Below are positions 41,672 through 53,640 of a DNA stretch of 60,000 nt, piece after piece. This DNA comes from Takakia lepidozioides (lineage: Eukaryota; Streptophyta; Takakiopsida; Takakiales; Takakiaceae): positions 71,965,053 to 72,025,052 of the forward strand of contig CM060732.1 in assembly GCA_030704615.1 (NCBI GenBank), in the 5' to 3' direction. Numbering within the stretch: position 1 is the first letter of the stretch; the number at the start of each line of letters is the position of its first letter. The notes under the pieces are model-generated. The model was not told where the DNA came from and ran no database searches. It saw only the letters and a list, made by a program, of their open reading frames with translations. A program made the translations under genes and the position numbers.

Positions 41672-44600
41672 AAATGTATTATACGTAGTAGTTCAACAAA
41701 TGTCAATTACTTCTGATTCTTGCTGGGAATAAAAGAAACCAGAATCTGTCACCATTCTCATGGCCTTTTCTGACTATTGCTTCTGCAATGTACGACTCAA
41801 TGTTGTTGAGAATGTACAGTTGGGGCTAGGGAATCCAACAGCATGCAAGGGGCCTGAAAACATGCACCCTATTCACTCTTTTTCAGATGCCTCTGAACAT
41901 ATCTTGTTGAACAAGTGCTTCAACCTATCATGTATTGTACTACTCAGGTTGTTGAGTTGGCAAGAAACTGAGAAAACAGCCTTTGGAACATCTTTGGCAC
42001 ATGGATAGAGCAGGTTTGTTTGCTATTGTTGTTTCTCTCCCTCCCTGGACGTCAATGAGTAAAACTTGACCTCTTGTTTATTCAGTGGTGCAATTACAGC
42101 CACATTGGTCACCTCTTCTTGGGCACAGGAATTGTGGTTGTGATGCAGCCAACTTCCTGCTTCTAGTACGTTGTCAAGCCCCTTTAGCTGGTCATGAACA
42201 ATCTTCTTCTGAGTTGCAAAACTTGATGGAATTTAACGACCAACCCTGGGAGGACTAGGTCCTCCACTGTGTTCCTCAGCTTTGCAGGAGGCAATCCAAG
42301 AAGAGGGGTTAAGTTGTGGGTCGTTACCCTAAAGTTGGCAAGAGAGGAGATGTTGCAACAAGCATCATCACCATGCCAAAACCTTGTCCTCATTCTCCCC
42401 ATGAGAGGCTTGCAGTGTCAGACTCTGTGCAGTTGTGAAAGGTTGGCCATGGTAGTAGCAAATGGCTGAAGAACAAGCTCTGAGCTGTGTAAACCAATTG
42501 TACTGCTGCGAGATTTCTGAAGTGAATGGATCCATACACTGTTAGTGCTATAGCTAGCCAAGCTGCAAGGAAATGCAGGAAAACTGCAGAAGTAGTGGAG
42601 GAACTGAGCGTTGATATGACTTGGTTGATAACTGAAATGTTTCATAACAAGGCATACCGAGGCATTCCAGGTTAGTGGTGCATGCCAGCTGGGGCTCACT
42701 TGATATTTTTCAATCTTCCAAAGTCCTCTAAATCACAGGCCAGCAACAGTTGTGAGATACTAATATTCCATGTGAAGAAAAAGTTATCAGGGGGTTAACC
42801 ACAAAAACCCAGGATTGGAGGGGGAAGTCTCCTATCCAATGATCACTAATAGGGAAGTGCAGTTTGCATGTTATCTGGTTTCAGCTGCTTCCAAGTCTTC
42901 TTCTTTCCCCCCATTTGAACAAACATAGACGGTATCGAAAGCCGTGGATTGTGCTGCAAACTTCTGATGCTTCTGTAGGCCTCCCACTGTGGGAGCTGGC
43001 CTATATTTGCTTCTCTTTGAGAATTTGGCAAGACCACACCTGCTGAGCAGATATCCAAGCATCAACTACTCCATCTTTGAGGCGAGAGGCCTCATTGCAA
43101 CAACCCTTTTCTGCAAACTAACAATGCCTGCAGAGCTGGGCTCGAATCCCATCAACGCATCCTTCATTCTTGACTAAGGCCAGCAAGTCAAAGTGGCCTA
43201 GTCTGCCTTCTTGACTTTCAATCCTACCAATTAAGGAACTTCACACTTTTCCCTCGGTTTCAAGTTGAGTCGATCTGGCATTCACATTGTTGTCGCTTCC
43301 TCCCTGTAGGCCCCAGGGGCTTTTTAAGTACCTTCATGGAGGTAATGTATTCCAAATTACCTTGCTGGAGGTACATAGCACTTGCTTACACTGTGAGGGT
43401 TATGGAAAAAGACGCGCACTCCGGAAATTAATGGACGAACTTCGTTGAGTCAAGCATGGATGAAACACGGGACAGGCATGTGCCCCCCACTTTCGCACGT
43501 TCTAAACACCCCTACTAAAAGTAAGATTATATCAATCAGCCCATCCAAAACCCTCGATTTCTTCCAGCCGTCTTAACTTAATTAAGAGAAAGAGGGTTAT
43601 ATAAACTCCAACAGGAAGGATGGATGATGTCATCCGTGTGAAACGGTAGGACCGTCCGTTGGTAGGAAGGCAGTCCACTCGTCCACACTGGCTTTATTGG
43701 CCGCTCACGGGGTTGTTGGTTGTTGGCCGTCCTTCCGTACTTTCGCCACAATTCACCCCATTCTTGTTTCGCCAGCCACAGGGTACCTCCGGGGTAAATT
43801 ATGGCGAAACTGAGAATGGATGGGAAACTTCCCGCTTTCATCAACAGTGTTGACTGTCAAGTGCCAAGAAACAAATTGTCCGACATTGTCTATTATTTAC
43901 TATTATTATTATTCATTTTTTATTTTATTTTTTTGAATTGGAAGAGTATTTGTTTTCGTACTACCTACTATATTTTTGATCGTGCAAGGAACATGTCGAG
44001 AATATAGAGGCATATAAGACGAACCTACACCAAAAGGGCGCCCTAAAATGCGAGAAAAGCAAATGTGAGGAGCTTAGCGCTCTGTGAGATACGACAAATG
44101 CAAGAGCGGCTCGTGTGCGTTTATATGCTTATTTCTTACGTCTATATATACTAATAGCCATGGTAGATCAAAATTTACCTTCCGCTCTTACCTTTTCACT
44201 GCTTGTGATAGCCGGGGTAGATCTCATCTCACTTTTCGCTTTTACCTTTTCACTGCTTGTGTGAGCCGGGGTAGATCTCATCTCACTTTTCGTTTTTACC
44301 TTTTCACTGCTGGTCCTCCAAGGTCTCCAGCGATGGCGGAAGAGGTCGCGCGCTCTTTTTCGACGTTCTTTCTCTCAGGCCATCGTCGTTCCTCGAAGTC
44401 TGGGCCGACTCGGCGCTCATCACTGCTCGCTTCTCTGTGTGTAATGGAAGGACGGTATTAATATGTTTCGGTAGGTTGTCTGTCTTCACTTTGCTTCCCT
44501 ACATTGGAGCTGTTCGTCTATATTCTTTGCTGATTTCTGCTCTGGGAGTTGGGCAATCCCTCTATACGAGGATATCGTTTCTTGTGTGTTGAACCTCGTG

Positions 44601-45465
44601 GTGATACCTGATTGTTCTACATTGTAGTTCTCTGGAATGTTTGAGCTGGAGCAGGCATTTGAGGCCCTGGCAGCAACACCAGTTGTATGTCTCAATTGTA
44701 CGTCACTTTCCTGATCTCAGGTTGCTTTGTGAAGCTTTGCGTGTGTGTGCGCACTTAATAAGATATGTCGCGGATTTTGAAGGTAGCCATGTAGCGCATT
44801 GTCAGCCCGAAATCTTAGACCGGTCAGCCCGGAGAGTTACTCCTGAAGGAACTCATGACACAGGTGATGAGGGAGTGAGTACGTAATTGTAGCACGGGAG
44901 CAGTTGCTCACTCAGGTTCAAGTTGTCGGGACTTTTCACTTAGCGAAACGTCACGGTTTGATTGCATCCACAAGCACGCAAGATTTTACACGAACATTTC
45001 TAGTTTAATACTTCACGGCCTCTAGTCGCATTGTAACCGGGCCTGTCTGATGGTGTCTGTTTGCAGAGTACTCCATTTTCACGATTTCCCGCTTTTGTCA
45101 AGAACTGAGTGACAAATAATTATCGTCCGTAGCTTCAGATCGAAGACCAACCGGTGGAGGCACAGCTTCTCTAGGCTTCAGTTGCCACAGGGCATGCTGG
45201 GCGATGGCGGACTGTTGTGAGATTGTGGAATGCTTTCATGTATGCCGCCAGACATGATACACTGTTGACATTATTTAGTTCTGCGGCGAAGTTTTGGGGC
45301 AGGAAACTCTTTTCTCTGAGAGAAGCACCTTCAAGTTTCTCATCAGTGCTCAAGCTATATAATAGCAGGAAGCCTGAGAATGCAATAACTATGTAAACGC
45401 ACAAGCAGGGACAGAGTCTCAGAGAGGATACCTGAAACTGTTATTTCCTTCTTCCAGTTCAAAGC
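41672..45465. other. Intergenic, no gene recognised; one tandem repeat
   Basis: About 3.8 kb between PSF3 and the cytochrome b561 gene. Small open frames on both strands show no family resemblance. The 3' part near 45160-45465 contains the 5' leader of the next gene, probably with a leader intron ending at TTCTTCCAG (about 45457). Confidence 0.5.
44163..44313. repeat. 54-bp tandem repeat, about 2.8 copies
   Basis: Units start GTAGATC at 44163, 44217 and 44271 and contain TTTTACCTTTTCACTGCTTG and GAGCCGGG. The second and third units are nearly identical, the first is more diverged. The repeat is also read through by an open frame, whose periodic translation is a by-product. Confidence 0.7.
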
Positions 45466-48400
45466 ATGGCGTCATACTGGACATGGATGTGGCTGACAGC
45501 GGTGGTTACTATGTTGGCTGTGGCCTCAGCTGAAACTTGCAGTACAAGTTATTCGTCCAGGAACTTCGCAACTTGTAAGCAATTGCCAGCCTTAGGAGCC
45601 ACTCTTGCCTGGACACTCTACGAAAACAACAACACCATAGATTTTGCTTTTTCAGGTACGTCCTGCGGGGAACAAACTCTTTCCGCATTTGCTGCATGCA
45701 TTAGTGTTTAGTTCCCCTGTTGGTGTTATTGTGCCTTGATGTTGTTCGAACATTGTTGATAGCCTCCTTTGCGATCAGTAGTCTGAGCCCCAAGAAAGAG
45801 CCGTTCCTGGGGGAGAGGAGAATCCGGCCTAAGCCTGGAACCTAAATAAGATCCGCTGCCCCTTGCACCCTTCCGGGTGTTTCTCCGGGTGACCTGGGAC
45901 TGGATTAGTTGGGCTACAATCAGTGTGGATTTTTGTTGTACACTTTCCTATAGTCTCAAAATGTTGACGCTGGAGGACAATGTTTGGGAAATCGGCATTG
46001 GGATTTTTGCAGATGCCGCACCAAGTGCTAGTGGATGGGTGGGATGGGGCATCAATCCAAAATCTGCTACCATGGCTGGCACACAGGCCCTCATTGCCTT
46101 TCAGGACTCAAACGGAACTGTGGTGAAAACATACAATGTGACCAGTGCAAACCTGAATTTTTCTCCCCTCACACCAGGCAAAGTTGGGGTTAACTTCACA
46201 GATACTAAAGCAGAGATGGTGGGGTCACAAGTGACAATTTATGCGACCTTGCATCTTCAACCAGACCAGTCACTTGACTTGATTCATGTGTGGAACCGTG
46301 GTTCTACCGTCACTCTCAGCACCTCACAGCCAGCTGCACATGCCTTCGCCGCTGAAAACCTAGCCAGTGTATCTTCTATTACTATGTCGACTGGAGCTAG
46401 CACCAGCATACAGATTCCACACCAGAGATTGAAAAATGTGAGTGGCTTTGCACAGCTTATAGCCCACACTTTCAGCAGCTTGTCCTTGCTTTGTATTTTC
46501 AGGCCTGGTTTTGCTAGGCTATCTCTGTCTACCCTGCACGCTGTAATCTTCTTGAAATGCGAGGATTTGTGCCAGTCTCATTCTAACTGGTCGTCTTACA
46601 AGCCATGTCTGTTGCCATGAGATTGTCTGATGAAAATGAAGTTAGGCAGAAAACTTCCTTGAACTCGTTTCCAGTCTGTGACATGGGGGAGGACATCATG
46701 GATGACCTCACTCTAGGCACTAGACTGAAATTCAAACTCAGGGCAGGAAGCTTACAGCAAACAGAAGTAGAGAGGAAAGGGAGAGTGCAATTGCCCGTTG
46801 TGTGGGCAACCTGAAGACAGTAATCATTTTCTGATACACTGTCCGGGGTTCTCTCACCAAAGAGACGCTCTCTTCAAATCTATCAAGGGAATTGTGCCTG
46901 TACCCCTGTTTACTAACTTTGAAAGTCTCGAGGCTGAGCCAAAAGCCCAGGCCCTTCTGAGGCCTAGTTTTTGGGCAAATCACACACATCAGATTGATGC
47001 TTGTGTGAAGGGATTTCTAGAGGATATCTGGAAAACCCGGATTAATTCCATATATGAAGGTAAGTCTTACTACCAACGTCAGCCCCTGACAGAGGTAGGT
47101 TCTGTCCCTTTTGTTTCCGCTCAAACTGGGCGCAGGTCAATGGCCACATGGCTACGGCAAACAACGTCTTATGAATACATTCTAACTGGTCGTCTTACAT
47201 TTTCTAATTTAGAAGTTGGTTTGGCAATTACATCCAGTAGCATATTTGTCCTGATTCTATCCAGATGAGTAATCAACAACTGTGGGATACCGGCCGGTAC
47301 TCTTGCAGACCAACAGTTTTGGAAATCCTTTCGTTTGATGCAAAACAAGTCAACCATGTAACTTTACTGACTAAGTGCCACAAAAGAGTAAATGCTCTGT
47401 CCCTCTGGTAATTGGTTTCCAGCCATGCAAGGCCCAGGTTGAGTTTTTCTCTTAGGCATCCAGGCACAAGCTTCCATGTGCAGCAGAATAGATGGAACCT
47501 GAACGGTGAGGTTAAGGGGTTTCAGCATTTTGCTTAGTTGTTGAATGTCCACCTGGGACTGTTGGTCCTTTCAGTTTTCTTTTGTGTGCAAGACATATTT
47601 TAGTTCCTTAGCTGCTGTCCTTCTGTGTGGGAGTCCTGCAGGAGTCTCCACCAGTAAACACCCAACTAATTTCCTCCCTGATGCAGTGATATAGGACAAA
47701 ATCAAACCTGAAAAACAAGTGTAGTGAGTAACTGGTTTTGTTGCCGCACTCATTTCAGAGGCATGGAATTATCAGTGCGGTATCCTGGGGGATACTCCTT
47801 CCGGTGGGCGTGATGTCAGCTCGATATCTGCGCCCTTTATCACCCGACGGTCAACTGTGGTTCTACGTGCATGTCACCTGCCAGTGCATCGGCTATATCC
47901 TGGGTGTGCTGGGCTGGGCCATTGGTCTCAAACTCGAGAGCTACAACAAGAACGCTGTATTCTATAAACACAGGAATTTGGGCATTTCCATCTTTGCTTT
48001 AGCTACCCTACAGGTATAAGCCTCCCCACCTTCGTGATCTCTTCGCTATTGCAACTCTGTATCTACCATGGCAGATGCTGGGTGTTGTGGTGAGGCCCTC
48101 ACAGGTAAAATCCTCCCCACCATCCCCACGGCATACTCTCTTTGTGTTGCAGATCTGATACCTCTGCTATGGCAGGTGATGGCTATACTGTTGAGGCCCA
48201 AAAAAGACCACAAGGTGCGAAAGTACTGGAATATCTACCATTATACACTTGGTTACACGACTATCATCCTTATCATAGTCAACATTTTTGAGGGAATCAA
48301 GATCTTGGCACCTGGCAACGGTTGGAGGCGTGCCTACATTGTGATCATTGCCGTCTTGGGTGGCATTAGCCTGCTACTTGAGATTGTCAGCTGGGTTGTT

Positions 48401-48511
48401 TGGTTTCGACGTCGCCAACAAACCCCTTCCAAGAGATCGGACCAAATTCAGGAAACCCAATATGCCGGGAATGGGAATGGGAATGGGGTGCATAATGGGC
48501 AAAGGATTTGA
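45466..48511 (+). CDS. DOMON and cytochrome b561 domain protein (CYBDOM), four exons
   Basis: Exons 45466-45655, 46013-46437, 47759-48013 and 48176-48511 join in phase to 401 codons plus stop, the family length. These secretory-pathway or plasma-membrane proteins carry electrons across the membrane, usually from ascorbate. Residues 1-22 are a signal peptide ending AVASA. Residues about 25-190 are a DOMON domain (CSTSYSSRNFATCKQLPALG, GWVGWGINPKSATMAGTQAL). Residues about 205-380 are the cytochrome b561 core with helices such as ISAVSWGILLPVGVMSARYL and IAVLGGISLLLEIVSWVVWF. Candidate haem histidines are His207, His243, His276 and His312 (NIYHYTLGY). The cytosolic tail is Gln/Gly/Asn-rich. Intron 2 (1.3 kb) contains a LINE relic in the same orientation. 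Confidence 0.92.
46640..47267 (+). pseudogene. LINE 3'-terminal ORF relic inside intron 2 of the cytochrome b561 gene
   Basis: A plus-strand frame reads CNCPLCGQPEDSNHFLIHCP, the C-terminal zinc-finger motif of plant LINE reverse transcriptase proteins (C-x2-C-x7-H-x4-C). It is followed by a tail ending in ATWLRQTTSYEYILTGRLTF and a stop at 47268. The reverse transcriptase itself is absent, as expected for a relic. Confidence 0.65.
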
Positions 48512-48950
48512 AGTTTGTTGCATAGAGCCTGGGAATTTGAGAGAGGGGCACAGAAATGGGGAGCAAGTAATCCCATGCATAGAATAATTGCGCAAATGGA
48601 GGCTTGATAGACTCCATGATCTATCTCAGAAACTCGTAATCTTGATAATCAGGAACCAAGGCTGTTAGGACGCGAAGAGAGACAGAAATTCCTGGCCTGC
48701 TGGGGCAACAGCGTTAGGCTGTGTTACCAGCGGCTGGTTTTGAATCCACCGGAGATCCCAGGCTGTAACCGTCATTTATGATTTCGAGGAAGTACTGTGG
48801 AGCTTTTTCTACATCAGAGCACTTGTAAATATATATGCAGATAGGCCTGTGCAAAACGTGGACTTTTGTGAGTCTTCTGTGATTGAGCAGTTGTACCTTG
48901 AAGCTGATCCAGGGGAGGGACCGCAAACGCTTTCCATAATACATAACAAG
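48512..48950. other. 3' flank of the cytochrome b561 gene
   Basis: Contains the 3' untranslated region of the preceding gene; AATAAT- and ATTTATG-type words are near 48770. No further gene seen. Confidence 0.35.
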
Positions 48951-48954
48951 CTCA

Positions 48955-49075
48955 TTGAAGGAAAGTTTTTGATTTTTATTATAATTTGACCCCAGGTCAT
49001 CTAGGTGGCACTTTATACACTATCCAACTAAGCTACTGACTGGTGGTAGTTCTACCACTCACCATACATGGAAAG
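48955..49075 (-). mobile_element. tRNA-derived SINE-like element 3
   Basis: On the minus strand an A box (TAGCTTAGTTGGATAGTG, about 49019-49037) and a B-box-like word (GGGGTCAAATTATAAT, about 48980-48994) are spaced as in a tRNA. They are followed by an A-rich tail near 48955-48975. The upstream AGTGGTAGAACTACCACC is a small hairpin. It differs from the two units near 6.6-7.0 kb. Confidence 0.4.
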
Positions 49076-49119
49076 AAATGTCATTAAGCATGCAGCCAGT
49101 TGTAGTCTAATCTATGAAA

Positions 49120-49530
49120 TACCAGGCAATTGCAAATGCAACTCAAACGTTTTGCCCCAGTCCTCGCTCGCCTCAAGGCAAAGCTCTCCTACTGGGGCAC
49201 GGCCCTCTCTATCACCGGCAGAGCTCTCATTGCTAACCAAATCTTGTTGGCCTCTACCTGGTTCATTGCCTCTATGGGACCCTGGCGCATACCTTTGCAA
49301 GCAAATCAAATAGCTAATTAGAAACTTCATCTGGGGAACCCCCCACTGCGGGTCACAATCGTCGGGCTCTCCTCTCCTGGGAACAGATTTGTATGAGCAA
49401 AAAGCACGGGATCTCGGTATGCTAGACTTTGAATTGCAGGTCAACGCCCTTCTGCCCAAATGGCTCCGAATCATGAGCGGCGAAAGCACTGAACACACAT
49501 GGAACATCTGGAGTCCATTAAGATACTGAA
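49120..49530 (+). pseudogene. LINE reverse transcriptase C-terminal fragment
   Basis: A plus-strand frame reads LARLKAKLSYWGTALSITGR, then ALIANQILLASTWFIASMGP, then a stop. After a frameshift it continues with a IRNFIWG-like piece and MLDFELQVNALLPKWLRIMS. This is the conserved stretch behind the reverse transcriptase domain of plant LINEs. It could come from the same LINE family as the relic at 46.6 kb, since that one starts further downstream in the protein. Confidence 0.65.
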
Positions 49531-49623
49531 GGGCAGAGGGCATGACTCCAATGTAGAAATTGCCACCCTTTCCTCATGTTGACTGTATTCGGAGATACTG
49601 AAATGATCATAAGATATGTGACG

Positions 49624-49815
49624 GTGCTCAAACCTGTAAATTTGGTCTTCATGGAGCCTTGACAAGAGACGTTGGATAAACCTTGCTGTTGACTCAGAAT
49701 CACTGCCAAAGGGCTTCTCTACAATCAGGCGCGTCCACCCCTTCTTGCTTTGTGCATAATTACTTGAGCAATTGGCCACATCTGTTACCACCTCAGGTGG
49801 TACTGATAAAGATGC
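49624..49815 (-). pseudogene. Glucose-6-phosphate dehydrogenase fragment
   Basis: About 62 residues in one frame match plant G6PDH: LSVPPEVVTDVANCSSNYAQ, then KKGWTRLIVEKPFGSDSEST and LLSRLHEDQIYRFEH. VEKPFG is the conserved substrate-site segment. The sequence stops resembling the enzyme just before the active-site HYLGKE motif, and downstream it resembles nothing. It matches one or two exon lengths of a plastid-type gene, without start, NADP site or active-site His, so it is a dead fragment. Confidence 0.68.
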
Positions 49816-49975
49816 GGTTTGTATGGTCCCTGTTTCTCTAGAAGACCCCCTGACCTTCATGGAAAACACTTCTAGACTCCTAATCAACCGTAAGACAGGT
49901 CCTTATTATCCTACTAAACAGCTTGCCAACTCCACTAAGTTGTTATACAGAGTGAAATGATACCCTCCCTCCAGG

Positions 49976-49978
<3 letters not shown>

Positions 49979-50008
<30 letters not shown>
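49979..50008. repeat. (GA)n microsatellite
   Basis: About 15 uninterrupted GA units. Confidence 0.9.
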
Positions 50009-50010
<2 letters not shown>

Positions 50011-50119
50011 CTTGATCCGAAGCCTGATGGATACATTCCTCACCCTGGCCAACAGGGGAGTTCGGACAGTCTTGCAAGTCATTCATCCAAAACACCAAAG
50101 TTAGAAAAATTGGTCTGCG

Positions 50120-51013
50120 ACTCATTTCACATTTCCTCACGAGTAATCACCACAAGAACACACCCCATTCCTAAAGTGATGGAAGCGATTGGCATCCCTT
50201 GCACAATCTCTCACCCAACAAGCTTGGAGATGAATTTGATGGCGGTGTGACAATCACCACATACCCCAAGGTTCTTGATTATGCGGATAGGTGTCCCAGG
50301 AGACGTGCTGATGAGCCCAAAAGCAAGGGCCAGCTTTTCGCTGGGGTGGCAGATAGCTTGTTCCTTGGTATGTTGATCCAAATCATATGTGACAAATTGC
50401 GTGTCAGGCACATATCTGGCTGTCTAGTCAATCTGTCCAACTCAGCATAGATGTCCTTAGTTTGTGGGTGTGATGTATCTTCTACAACAAATGTGTGTAT
50501 CCTATTATTGACCTCAATCCAGCTGCACCCTGGCTCCTTTTGCACACCTCTGTACTGCATTTCTTTCCTGACCTTTGCTACATCATCGCACTTCCCAGCT
50601 GCAGCATAAATGTTTCAAAGCAGCACATACACTCCAGCATTTTCTGGTTCCATATAGAATACATTTTGCGGCCCGTTCTGCAAGCTCAACATTGCCAGGG
50701 ATTCTGCAACCGCCAAGCAAGGCTCCCCATTGTACAGCACTTGGTTCAAATGGCATTTTGTTGATAAGGTCCTCTGCCTCATCCAACCGCCTACGCAGCC
50801 AAGAACATCAATCATGAGGCCATAGTGCTTTTCTTCTGGAGTAATGCCATGATCACGACTCATAGAGAGGAAGAAATGACGGGGTTCATCCACTAGACCC
50901 ACGTGGCGTTCAGACAGTTCACAAAGAAAGACGGACTGACTCCCATGGCCACTGATTCTCAGTAGCGCCAAAGGAAAACCCGCAAAGAGAGAGAGAGAGA
51001 GAGAGGGGTGCAA
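50120..51013 (-). pseudogene. PPR-DYW protein C-terminal part, frameshifted
   Basis: The order on the minus strand is a last PPR/E1-like stretch ([20 protein letters not shown]), [21 protein letters not shown]2/E+ (VQKEPGCSWIEVNNRIHTF), then DYW with TQFVTYDLDQHTKEQAICHP, SEKLALAFGLI and NLGVCGDCHTAIKFISKLVG. DYW domains are cytidine deaminases for organellar C-to-U editing. The frame breaks at several points (about 50800, 50400 and 50190). The CHHSE active site reads CHPSE, so the catalytic His is lost, and the very end, after another frameshift, reads FHHFRNGVCSCGDYS instead of DYW. The CGDCH zinc ligands are kept. No upstream PPR repeats are nearby. Confidence 0.82.
50986..51005. repeat. 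(GA)n microsatellite
   Basis: Ten GA units at the upstream edge of the DYW pseudogene. Confidence 0.85.
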
Positions 51014-51346
51014 GGGTCAAGAATCTCATGAAGCCATGCCACTACGAGAAATGATCTTCACAAAACTGGCACTCCGACATACATTCGAGTGCATAGAAAT
51101 ACTTCACCATACTTTAGCGGCTGAAGTTTTCTGTCTTTAGGAGTTCACTGAACACACGTTACAAGTAGACAGAATACCGAACACAATCATACTGGCTACT
51201 TTTCTTCGAATAAAACTGTCTATCCCCACAAAAGGGGAAGAACATCTCGACCAGAATACTGCGTATAGTCTTGCAGTAAGTCTCTCTCTCAAAATACTGG
51301 TTATTTCCCAGCTCTAAAACACAAAAAGAGAATCTGGCCCCTTACA
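51014..51346. other. 3' flank of NIP7
   Basis: No gene seen. It should contain the 3' untranslated region of the minus-strand NIP7 gene. Confidence 0.4.
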
Positions 51347-51910
51347 CTAGAGCTCATCCTCCATGCGCAAGTACTCCCCGAGGTCTGCCTGATGCAAGGC
51401 TACAATATCAGTCGGGTCCAATTTGCGGCAGTCCTGCGTAGACTTCGCTGCCAGCCCAAACCCTAGCGGTACATCCGACATGGAGTAGATCACCACCCCT
51501 TGGTACTGAGGGGTGTTGTCCGTAATCCTTCCCAGCCCACTTTTCAAAACATTGTTCCCATACAGGAATGACATCTCTGCCGACGGCTTGAGCCATATCT
51601 TATGCTTGGCATGAGCGGCAAGGAGGTCAAGGCAAGTCACTGTGAGCCGAAACTTACCGCTCTTCGTAAATTTCCCCAGACAGGTCCCCAGACCAAAGAG
51701 CTTCTCTCGTCCAACATTAGTAGCCCGCTTCACGAGAGCCTCGCTCACATAGTAGACCCGCTGCTTGTGAAGACGAAAGCAATAACCCCCAGGAGTCCCA
51801 TCAGGGCCTTCATGAGCGGGGCGCTCAATCAAGTGCCGCAGGTTACTGCCCACAAATTTGTGCAGCTTTTCCAGCACTTGTGTCGTCTCTGCCTCGTCCA
51901 GGGGACGCAT
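51347..51910 (-). CDS. NIP7: 60S ribosome subunit biogenesis protein NIP7
   Basis: An uninterrupted frame of 187 codons (family length about 180). NIP7 is a nucleolar factor needed for 27S pre-rRNA processing and 60S assembly. It starts [20 protein letters not shown] and contains [59 protein letters not shown] and [20 protein letters not shown]. An N-terminal UPF0113 domain (about 1-95) is followed by a PUA RNA-binding domain (about 100-180). The insertion [11 protein letters not shown] near residue 35 is slightly longer than in animals. The frame continues upstream of the ATG with a Lys/Arg/Ser-rich stretch to a possible acceptor near 52018, so an N-terminal extension is possible, but the family start is the likelier one. 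Confidence 0.92.
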   Translation of the reverse strand: MRPLDEAETTQVLEKLHKFVGSNLRHLIERPAHEGPDGTPGGYCFRLHKQRVYYVSEALVKRATNVGREKLFGLGTCLGKFTKSGKFRLTVTCLDLLAAHAKHKIWLKPSAEMSFLYGNNVLKSGLGRITDNTPQYQGVVIYSMSDVPLGFGLAAKSTQDCRKLDPTDIVALHQADLGEYLRMEDEL

Positions 51911-52029
51911 GCTGCTTTGATAATCGGTAGACGACGGCTGTTGGGATGCTGCTCTTCTCTTCTTCTTTGTCCTAGAACTGGCCTCACCTTTGTTTGTTGG
52001 CTCCTCCTACAGAGGGGAGACCACACAAG

Positions 52030-53399
52030 GGTGTCAAACAGATTGAAGATCCTGTAGAATAGGTTCCTCAGTTAACACCTAAATTGAAGGTACGACCGAC
52101 TTGTTCCTATGTTTGCATGTTCCCAGTTCCCATTGTTAACTACCTCCCTGTGGAGGTTTCATTTATAATTAATTTTTATGGAGGTAATGTTGTGGTGTGT
52201 GCATATTGGACAACTCCTCCGCTCCTTTGCCGTTGCTGCTCACTGACTCATTTGAAGGAGAAGAATCGGGTGGGCAGATGCACTCTCCCCTTGGCAGCGA
52301 TTCTTGGGATTGAAACGCTTACTGTGTGAGTCATGCGTGGCTGCCGATTGTATGCAATTCAGCGCTGTACATTTCTACTTTGCTGATGTCTGCTGCATTT
52401 GCCCCTCTTCCAGTTAGAACTTCAATCTCCTAATGTGAACAACATACAACACGTGCATTGATGCAAAAGAGATTAGTCTGAAAGCAAGACATAAGTTCCC
52501 CTCTAAGTAACCAATCAAATACCTGAGAAAGCTGGCAATGATGCCATTTTGAACTGAAGCATAAAACATAAAATCCCCCTTCCCCTGTGATTCTGCCATT
52601 TATGGTTCGGAGATTCCACCAAAAACACAACTTTGCCTAGAAGTGCCTTGCCTCGTTAGTTCTTTCGCCTTGGAAACTCTCAGGTCAGTTTATGCGTACA
52701 TTTTTTTCACTCAAATGTGGAGGCGGTATGCAGACATGCCCACCACCCGCTCTTTCTTTGCTTGTGGAGCTATTGAGAGCAAGCAGAACAGGGTGAGACC
52801 ATCTTCTTTTTCAAAAACATTAGGCTTGGTTTTTCCCTCTTGTCAGATTCATCCCTACTTTTCAGATGTCTAATTCTGGAAGTCAGCTCGTCCAGTGAAT
52901 CCATGTTGGTTCTGAGTGTTTTTGCACGTTACTTCCAATGGGGTTGCAGGCATATATTTGCAAATTGGAAACAGAGGAGAAGCTTTGGAAGGAGTACGTT
53001 AATTCAAACCCCAGTCAATGGTGGGACAAACAAGGCAAAAAGGTGCATGCCTGTTATTTTATAGCAAATGTAGATAAGAAGATGAATTAATGGCCATCAT
53101 CCCTCTCTCCCAACATATTTTTGAAGTCTTGTCAGCAATTCAGCATAGGAACTAGTGTGTGTACCAAGGTAGGGGTGTGTGGTAAATAGATTTTAGGTTG
53201 TCAGTATCAGGTGCTGAGGATCTACACAGTTTTTGTTGTTGTTGAAGCAGGAATAGAAGACAGGTATGGAGTGTGGCTCCAGATCCATTCGAGAGGGCTA
53301 CATTTCAAGCACAAGAGTACCAATGAGGCATTGTGGATTAATAGCTACAAGAAACCTGCACAGGCAAATGGTCAAGTTGGAAGCAGCAGCAGCAGTACA
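52030..53399. other. Intergenic, no gene recognised
   Basis: The part next to NIP7 should hold its promoter. A plus-strand open frame at 53211-53435 (containing VWLQIHSRGLHFKHKSTNEA) lies just before the PPR fragment but resembles no family I know. Confidence 0.4.
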
Positions 53400-53640
53400 G
53401 TCCGATGTTTGACAAAATCCCTGAATGAGGTTTGATCCCGTATAATATACTGATTGCAGGATATACCAAACAGGGTTGTGGTAGGAATGCCTTGGGCAAA
53501 TGATGCAGGAAGGGATGATGCCCAACCAGGTCACATTTGTATTATCAAGGTGTGTGCCTGCCTGGCAGCCCTGGAAAAGGGCAAACATGTCCATGCTGAC
53601 ATTGCGAAAACATGTTTCAATGCACATGGTCAAAACAAGA
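53400..53640 (+). pseudogene. PPR fragment, broken
   Basis: MFDKIPE, a TGA, then PYNILIAGYTKQGCGRNALG is read from about 53403. After frame changes this gives the MPNQVTF phrase and CLAALEKGKHVHADIAKT at about 53555-53615. This is one PPR pair of the same family as the copies at 4.5-8 kb. No start or editing domain is near. Confidence 0.7.

Noticed and set aside
44084-44461. 125-codon plus-strand ORF with internal peptide repeats
   Set aside because: The peptide repeat is the translation of the 54-bp DNA tandem repeat; no other coding sign.
49772-49960. Plus-strand 62-codon ORF
   Set aside because: It overlaps the minus-strand G6PDH fragment, which has clear family similarity over part of the stretch; the plus-strand frame resembles nothing.
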